From Mercurialis annua (lineage: Eukaryota > Streptophyta > Magnoliopsida > Malpighiales > Euphorbiaceae): a DNA stretch of 64,000 nucleotides. The stretch covers positions 13,890,501 through 13,954,500 of the forward strand of contig NC_065576.1 of the NCBI RefSeq assembly GCF_937616625.2, written 5' to 3'. Positions 36,410 through 46,959 of the stretch are shown here, one piece after another. The translations under genes were made by a program, and so were the position numbers. The notes under the pieces were generated by a model. It saw only the letters and a list, made by a program, of their open reading frames with translations. It searched no databases and had not been told where the DNA came from. Positions within the stretch are counted from its first letter, which is position 1; the number at the start of each line of letters is the position of its first letter.

Positions 36410-36780
36410 GTGAGTGGAAAGTAAAACTGAAAGATCAAAGCATGGGAAGTTTTGAATGCAAAATCTTTTGTTTTGTTGGGCAAAATATGAAGCAAAAAAG
36501 GGTTTTTGCTTTCTTTTTCTCTTGTGTCAAATGGAAAGAAGATGAAAAATAAAAGGAAAAAGGAGGGAAGATGGATTAAAGTTGGGCCTATCACTATGTG
36601 TAGAGAGAGAGAGAAGGTTTAAGCTATGCAATGTGTTGCATCTTTTGTTGAGGTTAGGTGAGTGATTGGACCCACTTAGTATTAATGGCAGAGAATAAGG
36701 AATAGCAACTGTTGATTTAGGCCCCCCCCCTCTCCTCAACAGGAAAGCTTGTCCCTTCACCTTTCCTACACTCCTCTTTT
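36410..36780 (-). promoter_or_regulatory. Presumed 5' leader and promoter region of the IDL gene
   Basis: On the minus strand, a pyrimidine-rich patch (CTTCTCTCTCTCTCTA, about 36601-36616) lies about 200 bp upstream of the start codon, resembling a plant Y-patch. I find no clear TATA box. A nine-C run is at 36722-36730 (plus strand). Sequence between patch and ATG is A/T- and pyrimidine-rich without competing long frames. Confidence 0.35.
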
Positions 36781-36974
36781 CTTTTTCTTCTTTTAGTATT
36801 TCCTTTACCTTGTTGTATTTTAGGGCTAGGGTTTTAGTTGAACAACAATAGGTGCGGGTTATCTTAAAATGTTGGCTAATTGTTATTAATAGTCCCCGTA
36901 CTTTGGAGTTTATATTTCAATTATCCCTAAACTTTGATTTCGCATCAAACAGTCTCGAAAGACAATAATTAAAC

Positions 36975-37287
36975 GGAAAAGGGTTTGTTTATGCCCCTGA
37001 TGTTTGTCCTAAGGCCCGGATTGGCCTTTTTTCATTTTGGCTGAAATGAACCCCTAACGTTTCAAAACTGGCCTGATTAAGCCCTTAATTTTGACAGGGT
37101 TAACTTTTTCAAATTTTACGTCCTCTCTTTCCTATGTGGATGATTACATGGCTGGTATACCTAAGCACAATTGAGGGCTTAAATAGGCCAGTTTTGAAAC
37201 GTTAGGGGTTTATTTCAACCAAAATGAAACGTGAGGGACAATCCGGGCCTTAGGGTAAATATTAAGGACATAAACAAATCTTTTTCC
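36975..37287. mobile_element. MITE (family C), 313 bp
   Basis: The left arm begins GGAAAAGGGTTTGTTTATGC and includes cctaaggcccggattg. The right arm is its complement (caatccgggccttaggg...cataaacaaatctttttcc). Inner arms also pair (gaacccctaacgtttcaaaactggcc with its complement). Flanks ataattaaac (36965-36974) and attgttaaac (37288-37297) match at 8 of 10 positions, a plausible decayed duplication. It is about 570 bp upstream of the IDL start codon. Confidence 0.8.
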
Positions 37288-38169
37288 ATTGTTAAACTTT
37301 TATAAATTCGATATCTCTTAATTTTGACAATAACAATCACCAAAAAGTGTTCTATCATCATTATGAATGTGTAGGAACATATTTAAACATTTGGAAGGTT
37401 TATAACAATCCTCTAGCAACAAGTGATCACAATCCAATTTTCTTAAAGTTCTAGAGAAAGTTCGCACCCGTGAAATTCCCCACTCGTGGCTGCAAACTTT
37501 GTTCCAAGGCTTAGGAATTTGCTACTTCGCAGCTGCCAACTTATGGAATGCTAAAGACCAAGACTTCGTGGGGGTGAACATTCTACTTCGTGAACGTGAA
37601 CTCTAGTTGACTAAAAGACACTTCAACGGGCATTTATTGCTCCCAATAAAGGCCTAATACATCAGCAAGAGACTGCTGGGACTTGTCCAAAACCAACTTT
37701 GCAAGCGCGAACTCTATCTGCAGTCTATCAAAAATAGAATGTAGGTTTTGTTTGCTTTTTAACTCACAGACAAGGAGCAACGAAAAGAAATATTTTAGGG
37801 GCTATGTATACCATATTTCTAAATATGTGAAAAGGTTAACAACCTAAGTATTAAACCTCTCAAGTAATCTACAATTCTTATATGAAAAACTCTTGATATG
37901 TTGTTTGTTATGAGTGATTCCTTGAAAATAATATTTGTAATTTGATTTTTAGTTATACTTCGTGAAAAATTAGGTTATTGTTGGTTTTGTTTATCTTGTG
38001 TGAAAAATTAAAAAATGTGTTGGTTTGGGTTTAGACTATGAAAACCTAAGTTGGGAGTGAACTTGTCAAAATTCCATTGTTAGCGGAAAAAGGCAAGTGG
38101 ATATAGGTTCGAGTTTACACCAAATCACTGTAAAAAATTCTTGTCTCTTCTCTTCTTAACCTTCTCAAA
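37288..38169. other. Unassigned gene-free stretch
   Basis: Mixed composition, with words such as gcacccgtgaa and cgtgaacgtgaactc that look like retrotransposon leader or LTR. No ends, target duplications or coding frames were found. Confidence 0.35.
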
Positions 38170-38698
38170 TGAATTGTTAATCGTTCTTAATCCGCATTTG
38201 GCGTGGTTTGTTAGGTGCGTCAGGCGTAGGGAACATTCTTCGTGTACTTGTCAGAGGATCTTCTGTGATCCCATAATCAGTTACACGTGAGTGTGGATCA
38301 TAGTGGGATCTCAGAGCTCCTCTCGCGAGTTTCGTTCGGCTGAGCTTCCGTGTTTGAGGCAACGGAGCTCGGGTAATGTTTTTTGCTCGACGTCATCTGG
38401 TGTTTATCCGAGATACCACTCTATTGCTCTTGGCTCGGTGATCCCCCCCAGGTCACGTGGTCAATAATTTGTTCGTGCTATATCCGACCTGTGATGTCGG
38501 GCATCACATGCGGGGGAAGTGTATACACAGGTTCCCCTATTTGTTCCTTGGGCGAGGTGCTACTGTGTTTATAGAAGCTCGGAGCCTTAGGTGAATGCGA
38601 TGTCGGTAAATTGCTTGACTTAGCGATACTTGTTTTTGGCGAGGTTGCTTCGCCCCTACTAGACGTTATCACTAGATTATCAACAACAATTATGTACT
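38170..38698. other. Unassigned GC-richer block
   Basis: GC content is clearly higher than its surroundings (gcgtcaggcgtaggg, ggcatcacatgcggggg). Short frames exist on both strands (38177-38362, 38383-38574, 38478-38672), but none shows a domain, signal sequence or motif. It may be part of an LTR retrotransposon of unknown type, truncated by the Stowaway insertion region. Confidence 0.3.
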
Positions 38699-38699
38699 A

Positions 38700-38889
38700 C
38701 TCCCTCCGGTCCATAATATTTGTCGCATTTGGTCATTTCACATAAATTATGAAAATAATAAATATGTCTTGATTTGTGTATAGTTTTACTAAATTGTCCA
38801 TATTAATTACCACTTGAAACTCTAATATGACAAATATTATGGACCAAAAAAAATTCTCAAATGCGACAAATATTATGGACCGGAGGGAG
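38700..38889. mobile_element. Stowaway MITE, 190 bp
   Basis: The terminal repeats are CTCCCTCCGGTCCATAATAT and complement, continuing through ttgtcgcattt/aaatgcgacaa, about 31 bp perfect. Flanking TA dinucleotides (38698-38699 and 38890-38891) are the target duplication. CTCCCTCCGTCCC-type ends define the Stowaway (Tc1/mariner-type) family. An internal second copy of aaatattatggacc lies near the right arm. Confidence 0.97.
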
Positions 38890-38891
38890 TA

Positions 38892-40781
38892 ACTCACAAG
38901 ACTTATTACTATATAAAAAAAATTGTTCCTAGAGTTTTCCAACAATAATATTGATTATTACTGGAAGGACCAATTTTAATTTAAATCATTTTTCTTTAGA
39001 TAATTAAAAAGTAAATAAACTTTTGAAATAGTATAATAAACATTAAATTAATTACATTAATTTAATAGAATTATTTTAATGGATAATTTAATTGGAAGTT
39101 TAAACTTTATTAATCAATGGGGATTGGCAACTTTGCACAATATGAAAAATGAATGCACCAACTCTTCGAGTCGAAAAAAAATTTCAAGTGATTCACTAGA
39201 AAAAAATATTTACTTTAATAAATGAATGGAAAATTGGCAAATAAGAGGTTAAACGTAATTGAAAGAGAAACAAATTTGAATAAGATAAAATGATAAAAGA
39301 ACATATGACTTAAAATATAGTTTCTTCAACTTAAAGAAATGTTGATAAAGGAAAGATTGCATAAATTAATCTGAAAGACATTATATCTTTAGAAAAATGA
39401 GTTTACATTAATTATGTGTTTTGTCTTTGATCTCGTAGTGGAAGAATATATTTTTAAGTGTTATAAATGAACCTAGTTGTTCACACATAAGGATGAGAAT
39501 TTGATTGTCTTAAATTAAATTGATTAATTTAAAGGTCATCTTGGTAACTGTTATTAATTTAAAGGTCACCTTGTAATTTAGCCATATTAGATTAGAGTGT
39601 GATCTATGAATAAGCGTTTGAGACGGGTAATTAGCCTAATCCCATTTCTCCATCTAGATTTTAAAAAGCATGTGTCCAGAAAACTAGATGAATGGTTTAC
39701 TATGATTAGATTTACAATCAAATTAAATGGTTATAGTTCTGTAGGTGCATGCGAGTTTTACAAAGTTATCATGGTTGGCAATTCTTAAAATACCAAAAAA
39801 TATTAATAGCCAACATCTCTACAAAAGAAGAAATTGATAAAAATAAAGTTTAGTTCATGGAATACTAGCTATAATAGTAGATGCTTTGAAAAGAGAGTTT
39901 TGTGGTTTCTCGTTATCTACAAAGTAAGTATGAAAAGAGAAATCTTTAATGGCTTTACTGAAACTGAGTGTGTTATTTTGTTGCTTTGCCTGTAAAAAAA
40001 AAAGAAGATTTTCGTGTTTGGCTAAATGTTTTAAGAAAAGATAGTTTTCCAAAATACTTTTGGGCAACTCATTATGTTTCGATTTTTAGTATGATATTTG
40101 TACTTTGGCCATGCTATAGTTTGCCGACATTTTAGTATAGTTGGTCATATGTTTATGTATATCAAGTTTGGCTTAACCAAATTATAATAAATTAAATGAT
40201 TTCATGCTACATGGTGTCCGTTAGGGTTACGTGGAATAGCGGTTTGATTAGCAATAGTATCGTGGAGGCATGTGTTGTGTGTTGACATGATTATTTCATA
40301 CGTGGTAGTTGGCATGATAGCTAGATGTGTAATAATAAGTATTGGATGCATATCTTTTGGTTGATGTCATGTTAAGTATCGATCTTTGTTACAACAATTA
40401 TGAGTATGTTGTAACATGTTTTGTTTTTGATATTTGAAATATCGATGAATCATATGAGCTGTATGCCATGTCATTAGTAACTTGATAATCAAATAGGATT
40501 TTTCATACTCGTTTCTTTGGTAACATGTTAGTTGCTTACTATGACTATGATTTGTTAAATGAGGGTTAAGGCATGATTGGGTTATTCAAGGTTAGGTGAC
40601 AATCGTAACTTGTTAACATTGTGTTATTTTTGTATGCCTCGCATGATTGCTTAAGATATATCATCTTATTATATAATCTCTGTTTGTGTGTCGTGTAAGT
40701 AGCACATGAGGTCGTTTAGCATGCGTTGCTTTTGGTATAGTTATGTTGTGGGCGTTAATTTTGATCCTTGTTTTTGTTTTA
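38892..40781. other. AT-rich stretch leading into a gypsy element
   Basis: 38892-40080 is AT-rich with no gene; a 60-codon frame at 39606-39788 is unrecognised and probably chance. 40080-40781 reads like a retrotransposon leader or LTR end and ends in tttttgttttag immediately before the gag ATG. I could not find an LTR start. Confidence 0.4.
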
Positions 40782-41206
40782 GATGTCAGGATCTGGTAAC
40801 GTCGGAATTGGTGCATCTATTTTTGTGAATCGAGATCATTTGGGAAATGATTTTGAGAAGAAGGAAGAGTGTGACCCTCTAGAAAAATTGGTAGATTCTG
40901 AGCCCAAATCTTCAGTGGGAAAGGTGTACCGGGTTCGATGTGGCTAGACATCGTGAGCATGTTTCAGCTCGGCAGAATACGATGTATGAGTTTCATATTG
41001 AACAGACTGCACTTGTGGAGCTGACTCGTTTGATGAATAAATTGGAGTGTCTTAATGATCGACATTTAGAAAATTTGAAAAATAATTTTGAAAAGTTGAC
41101 TTGTGGTGATCGATCGGTGAAGGAATACACCGACGATTTAATTAGGTTGAATGGTTTGACACCAGAATTGACGGTACAATGTGGAGGTGAACGTCAGATA
41201 TGTTAA
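40782..41206 (+). pseudogene. Gypsy gag remnant
   Basis: ATG 40782 opens a frame (MSGSGNVGIGASIFVN, an acidic spacer) that ends at a stop near 40947. The next frame (40940-41206, 88 codons) carries a Retrotrans_gag-like segment (LENLKNNFEKLTCGDRSVKE, then YTDDLIRLNGLTPEL). This corresponds to the usual 'sVaEYaakFeeLsrf' part of gag. The capsid N-terminus, zinc knuckle, protease and all of pol are missing; the sequence jumps to 3' internal material like positions 1-460. Confidence 0.65.
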
Positions 41207-42271
41207 TGGACTTGGGCCATATTATTTAGGGTTAATGTAGGGTGTTCATACACACCTTACAAAAGTTATTTGTAAGGCAATGGAGGAAGAAATGAAACTT
41301 CAATACAAAGATTCGATAAGATGGATATGGGAAAGGAAAAGGAAAAGAGATAGGACAATGGGAATGTGAACGGAGTGGAGGCGCCGAGGACTGATCAAGA
41401 AGTGGACATCTATCAGGCACGTGTCAGAGGCAAATCAAAGGTTGCACCGTCTTGTGTTGCGTCTATCGATGGGACTGCGCGACAAGGAATTATTTAATTT
41501 GAGTGTAATTACAGTATGATTTGAGGTTAGTTTAAGTTTATCGGTTTTGATGTATTATTATTATAGTAGTTTCATATGAATTGGTGGATTTAAATTTGAG
41601 ATTTGAGAATAGATTTAGAGGTTAACGAGTGCACTTTTTACAGAGTGAAATTTTTAGCAAAAGTTTTATCGAAATTTTGGATTTCAAATATAAAATTTCT
41701 TTATTAAATTTTTTTGAATTGTTTTATCGCATATAAGTGCCCAGAAATGTCTTGAACATGCATTTGAATGTCACAAATAGAATTACATATAGCATGGAAA
41801 ATATTCACTAATTAAAAAGAGAAATAATAAACGGTGCTTGCATAAATAGAACATGCATCACGGACATTAGAATTACAAAGTGCAACTTTTTAGGGATGAG
41901 AGATATCATCACCTTGGCGGACAATTATGTAAACGAAATTTTTCTCGATGAAGTGTTGTGGAAATTTGTTTTGAAATGAGCTCGCGAGTAACATTTTGAT
42001 AAATGTATTTATAATAATTGTTTTGAAATTTGTACTGTAAGGTACCTAGACATACACTCTATGATAATAGTGATATATAAGGACGGTAAATATGGCGAAT
42101 GATTGGTTTTATCATACCAGATTGTTAGAGTTTTGTGAAAACGGTATAGTAAGAATAAGGTTGCACTCGATGTTTTATTAGGATACTCGTGTTAGAATAT
42201 TGATTTCTGATTATAAGACTTTTATGCTATTTTCGATTTATGGTTTGAGGTGTATTTGATTAAGTGGTTGG

Positions 42272-42272
<1 letters not shown>
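41207..42272 (+). mobile_element. 3' interior of a decayed gypsy element
   Basis: From about 41740 to 42130 it is colinear with window positions 1-460 (shared tagggatgagagatatcatc versus ggggatgagagacgtcatc, then cctagac...actctatgata). This shows that the elements at both places belong to one family. 41207-41740 is degenerate without domains. Confidence 0.6.

Positions 42273-42322
<50 letters not shown>
42273..42322. repeat. (TA)n microsatellite, 25 units
   Basis: An uninterrupted TA run. Confidence 0.95.
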
Positions 42323-42327
<5 letters not shown>

Positions 42328-42666
42328 TAAAGGAATTCTTAAACATAACGATAATAATAATTTTGGCAACAAATAATGTTTATGGGTTAATACCTTTTGA
42401 GGAAAAAGACAGAATTTCGTATAAACGTTATTTTAGTAATTATCGATTTAATTGGTTGAACGATTTTATTAAATCGTGTATCTAATTAAAATGAATTAAC
42501 CATGGTTTAAAAGAATAAAGTATATTTTAATCATTGAGGCGAAAGTATAATGTGAGGTTTTTCCAGTGATTAACTTATTTTCGATTTTAAAAATAAATGC
42601 GGTATAATATGTTAATTTTTTTCTAAATAGAAAACAAATAATATTTTGTCACAGTGTTTTAATTAA
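42323..42666. other. AT-rich gene-free stretch
   Basis: Probably degenerate retrotransposon interior or LTR. I see no motif. Confidence 0.35.
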
Positions 42667-42994
42667 GGGTTAATGTCATAAGAATTTACCAACTTTACAC
42701 GTTTTCTCATTTTGAACACCCCATTTAAAAATCGTCATTTTCCTACACGAACTATCAATTTTTCTCAAATTCATACACCGTTCAAAAATCCGGTGAAAAT
42801 TGATGAGTTGGCAACCAGATAGTGACATGACATAACGAATCAGGTAGTGACATGTCAGCAATTTTTGCCAGATTTTTTAACGTTGTATGGATTTGAGAAA
42901 AATTGGTAGTTGGTGTATGCAAATGACAATTTTTAAACGACGTGATTAAAATGAGAAAATGTGTTAAGTTGGTGAATTTTTTTGACATTACCCC
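42667..42994. mobile_element. MITE family B, complete, 328 bp, 9-bp target duplication
   Basis: It starts GGGTTAATGTCATAAGAATT and ends ...aatttttttgacattacccc, with arms complementary over about 110 bp (actttacacgttttctcatt/aatgagaaaatgtgttaagt and onward). TTTAATTAA flanks both sides (42658-42666, 42995-43003). The centre contains a tandem of agatagtgacatgacat/aggtagtgacatgtcag. It is the best-preserved copy of the family. Confidence 0.93.
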
Positions 42995-43379
42995 TTTAAT
43001 TAAATAGTACTTACTAAAACTATAAGTTTGGTTTCGAATATAACCAATGACCCGAAAATTTCTAAGAGATGTTTCATGTTAGAATTTTGATGATTTTTTA
43101 TTTTGGCATGATTTTATGCTTTAGGGTCTTAATTGTCTTTTGGAAAAATTTTGGGACCCAATAGAGATTTTACCAAATCTGTAAATGCTAGTGACTTAGA
43201 GCTGATTTGGTATATTAATTGGTTGATTTTGATATTTGAAGTGGTTTTCGTAATTTTGGTTGACCTTAAAAATTTAGACAGTGAAGTGCGCTCTTTACAA
43301 AATTTGGGGAACAATTTGTAAATTGGCCATTATTAGAAAATTTTAGCCTAAGTGGCTGGTTTATTAAAGGAAGTCTAAA
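42995..43379. other. Unassigned AT-rich sequence
   Basis: Possibly LTR sequence of the adjoining gypsy remnant. Short frames on both strands (43129-43321) show no domain. Confidence 0.3.
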
Positions 43380-43853
43380 GTTAGGCGTGGGTGTTTATCA
43401 TATCGATTATTAATATTTGATTTGTGTTAGACCTGCCTACTACGAGGCATTGGGTTTCGGAAGAGTTGTACCAGTGCGGTTTGCTCTATCCGGCTAGGGT
43501 TCATGCATTCGGCAAGGACTGCAAGTTTATTTTTTATGGTTAAGTAATCAAGTAAATCGTATTTTAAATGTGCGAAGTATTTTTAATATTGCTTTTTGAA
43601 ATTGGTTTTCAATAATCGTATGTAAAACTTGGGACGTGCTACCTGATGGGCATTATTAGGACTGCATGCGCACCGGTAAGGATCGATTTACTCGGCGGAT
43701 TAACATCTCAGGCTTCACAACTCCTTGGATTATGGAATCGTAATGTGGATTATGTACTCGGTGAATTAATTTCTCGGGCTTCACCATCACTTGGATTCGA
43801 TGATATTATGTGATATCACAAGTTGAGGATTAGGATTCCGTTGATTTCCATAC

Positions 43854-43893
<40 letters not shown>

Positions 43894-44307
43894 GTTATAA
43901 AATGTTTTAGGAATTGAACTTAATATTTAAATATAGCATTATGAACTCACTCGGTTTTGATTGACCCCCGTTGTTGTTCCCAGATTTTATCGAGTAAGCT
44001 TAGCGTACTTTCATATTTCACTTCGGAAGTTCAGTTTTCAAAGAAAGTCGAGTCGTTTTAATTCTAGCCCGTAGTAGTTAGTATATGTCTAGCCACTAGA
44101 TGTCGTTGTCTGTTGTTGATAGAAGTAGAATTACTCCTAGTTTACAGGTCTTTTCGTATCACTGTATTACCTTTTATCATGCGTTAATTGGTATTGTTAT
44201 GCCTTATTCCGTGTGTATGAATTTCAGGTGCAATATAGTATTTGTGGAGCTATTTTGGGCTAAAAGTGCGAAGAATCGACGAAGTTACAAAAGTCTGAAG
44301 CAGAAGG
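43380..44307 (+). mobile_element. Forward gypsy LTR fragment
   Basis: gacgtgctacctgatgggca (about 43633) and gcgcaccggtaagg match the LTR blocks at 5470 and 10105. Two copies of an actcggtgaattaatttctc-like core (43690, 43767) are relatives of the hairpin loop at 5616-5796. gaactcactcggttttgatt (43942) matches 6072, and cttcggaagttcag matches ccggaagtctcaa at 6158. The TGACA end is missing; the segment stops at an oppositely oriented LTR end. A (TA)n run lies at 43856-43889. Confidence 0.65.
43856..43889. repeat. (TA)n microsatellite, 17 units
   Basis: An uninterrupted TA run inside the LTR fragment. Confidence 0.95.
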
Positions 44308-45061
44308 TGTCACGATCCAAAATCGAGGGCCGCGACCAGCGCTATGGAACATGAGTGGTTGCCCCAGAACCCGTAGCAAGCCTAAAAACAAATAAAAAAA
44401 AATTTGCAAATCGATCATGTAAATGTTCATAAAATGTTTTTGGAAAACTTCGTAAAACAAATAAGTTATAAACGTCGAAGACGATCTTTAAAATCTGATG
44501 CATAAACGATAGGGACCAAGGTCTTAGTGTGCAATCACAAAATCAAGAATTGCCTTATCCACACATACATTCCATAACTTAACCAATTCCAACATAGGCA
44601 ATTGGTAAAACAATCAAACGGTTATAAAGCGCATTTGTCAAAATCAACACTTTATTCAAATAAAATATCCTAACGGAGTATATGGACATGAGAACTATTT
44701 GATACATAACTAAGTCTACTACTGCCGTCTACTGCAGCTCTACAGATGAACAAAGCTTTCCATGAATGCTTTGAACTGATACTTCCAGAAAATAGAATGG
44801 AAGCTTGACCATATACACCAAGGAAACCTGAAACAAAACACAATGGGGAGGTCAGACAACGCGAGTTCGCAATTACTTAAGGTATTATAAACCCAAATTG
44901 CATAACATAACTCAAAACAATTTATCCTTTAATCCAGTCGAAACCGTAATATTAAGAACATTTACTATACTCATAACAAATAGTACTAAAACAACTTTGT
45001 CCTTTAACCTCATCCTCCTGATATCGATAGCAAAGCCAACCGATGTATTTTGTACACCTGA
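44308..45061 (-). mobile_element. Reverse gypsy LTR 3'-end fragment
   Basis: TGTCACGATCCAAAATCGAG is the complement of the LTR end at 6516-6535. It continues with the complement of 'ggcttgctacggg' (44373-44386), cttccagaaaatagaatgg (complement of the cggaag block) and gtcagacaacgcgagttcgc, the complement of the gaactcac...gttgtctgac block at 6073. It is cut off at 45061 by the Tekay 5' LTR. Confidence 0.7.
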
Positions 45062-45787
45062 TGTCACACCCATACTCTAATGTTAGATTATGGATTCATT
45101 AAAAATTAATTATCATGCATTAAAATGCTAGAGTTTATTTATCATGTCAATTGATTTCTTTGAAAATTATTAGGACTTAATTGAAATGGAAATTCGTTAG
45201 TAAACTAGGTTGATTTCGTTTTATTGAGACGAATTGAACTATGAGTTTTAAATTGAATTTATGGAATTATCAAAGGAATATACGATACTTTATGGCTTGA
45301 ATAAGATATTTAAAAATCTTATTTGTTGTGTGTAGACACCTATTTACGTACAGGTAAAAAGTGAGATGAAACTGAAGCGTCCAATGATGATTACAGAGAA
45401 ATCCGTCCAGGGGACGAGCTTTCGATTTGCTTGCTGGAATCTAAGAAGGCGTAGCCTGTGCAAAATTGTTAACTTGGAGGATTAAAATGCAATTAGGCGT
45501 AAATAGCTCATAAAAATCCAAAGAAATTGTAATCTAAGTCTAGAAATTGGACTAATTGCAATATTTTAGAAGTTTATGGGCCAATTTGCAAGTTTGACGG
45601 GCTGAAATTGACCATAACTAAACTTATGGGGCCCAAGGAATCTTTTTCAACACTTTCGGGCACCAAAATGCACTTTTAGTACTCTTTTACCTAGAAAGCA
45701 AGTTTAAATCCGAATTTAATTAATTTAACAGTATTTCTAGCTAATCCTAATAACTAAAAGCCTATCACTTCACACACTTTCACCCTA

Positions 45788-45815
45788 GAAGATTCTAGAA
45801 TATTCTAGAAGATTC
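45788..45815 (+). promoter_or_regulatory. Heat-shock-element array in the 5' LTR
   Basis: Six contiguous perfect 5-bp units alternate as GAA-nn-TTC-nn three times. Three alternating units are the accepted minimum HSF site, so this is an unusually complete match. It lies 457 bp into the LTR and about 30 bp upstream of the TATA position, which is degenerate in this copy (ccaataaacac). Confidence 0.75.
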
Positions 45816-46576
45816 TAGGAAACCCTAGGTCTTTACCATTCCCCAATAAACACTATTGTTAGTCACTTGAGTCAAAGGTCGGACCAGAAAAGTAAAAACC
45901 CTAGAGCAAAATTTGATCCCCACCTAAAAAACCCTAGCTTTGGTCGAACCCCCTAGGTGAGAGACACACAAATCGTATCAATTCCAGTCTAGAAAACACC
46001 TAAGATCGCTTTGATTCTCCAAGAACGCAAGCCTACACAGATTCGAAGCTGGATTCTGCATCCACTTCGCCAGTAAACAAGCCAGGGATTCAGACCGGCA
46101 ACTATAAGGACCCTCTCATTATATTCCTTTGATTTGCCATTAATACATGTATAATTTCCATAATTGTTGTGACTGTGTACTTATGATTCATGTTAAGATG
46201 CTTTTATTGCTTTTTTCCATCAATATTGCTATAATTAATCAATCCGGTGTTTTTAATAAATTGTCATGAAACTCAATGATAGACATGTTAATTTATTGTA
46301 ATTAACCATGTTTAAGCTCAAACATACAAACCCAATTAATTTAGGACTCTTAGAATGCATGTTTCTAAGTGATTTTAGCTCTTTTAGCCATGAAAAACCT
46401 ATCTTCGTACTTGCTGCCCATAAATAATTTTGTTTAAATGAGCTTTAAACATTCTGATTATGCCATATTTGGATTCCTTATTCAATTTTATGTGATTTGA
46501 CTACTTTGACATGAGAAACAGACTTCAAACGAGTGAAAACAAAGCAAAACAAAAATCCATAATTGTTGTCAAAAAT

Positions 46577-46650
46577 CCCCCGCCGCCGCCGCTGTAACCG
46601 GCGGCGCCGCCAAAACAAAGTGGCGGTGCCGGCGCCGGCAGCATAAGCTA
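46577..46650. repeat. GC-rich palindromic segment, 5' LTR
   Basis: It consists of GGCGGC/GCCGCC and GGCGCC words (ccggcggcgccgcc, tggcggtgccggcgccggca) about 1.25 kb into the LTR. A diverged equivalent is at 51123-51180 (gtggcggcgccgtc, ccagcgccagcagc), and a further one lies inside the element at 48440-48545. Confidence 0.8.
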
Positions 46651-46959
46651 GCGCAATATTCTTCGCTGTCGCCTCTTCCCATAATCGCTTCTAGATCCTT
46701 CCATCTTCGAAGAGAAAAACACTCACGTGACTACAGTTGGTTGGCGCAAAGGAATGCGTCATGTAGCAGAAGGGAACAGTGTCCTGCACAGGCCCACGCA
46801 CGCCGTCGTAACGCGCAGATCTCTCTGGCATCTGACTCAAAGAACCAGAGACCATGTCACTAGCTCGCCTACTAGACAGGACTCGACTTGGAGACCCATG
46901 AATGTCTACCCTAGCACAGACAGAACGAGACCCACGTCTAGCGCATCCCTGAGAGAATA

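Larger units (their letters stand above)
45331..46710 (+). mobile_element. Truncated 5' LTR of the nested element
   Basis: It is colinear with 49953-51240. Matching stops after cttcga at 46710, where the 3' LTR continues with tccagacttc. About 1 kb of the LTR end and the primer-binding site are therefore missing, lost in the same deletion that removed gag-pol. Confidence 0.85.

Noticed and set aside
38177..38672. 60-64-codon frames on both strands in the GC-rich block
   Set aside because: The frames are short, overlapping and motif-free. They are most likely chance frames caused by lower AT content.
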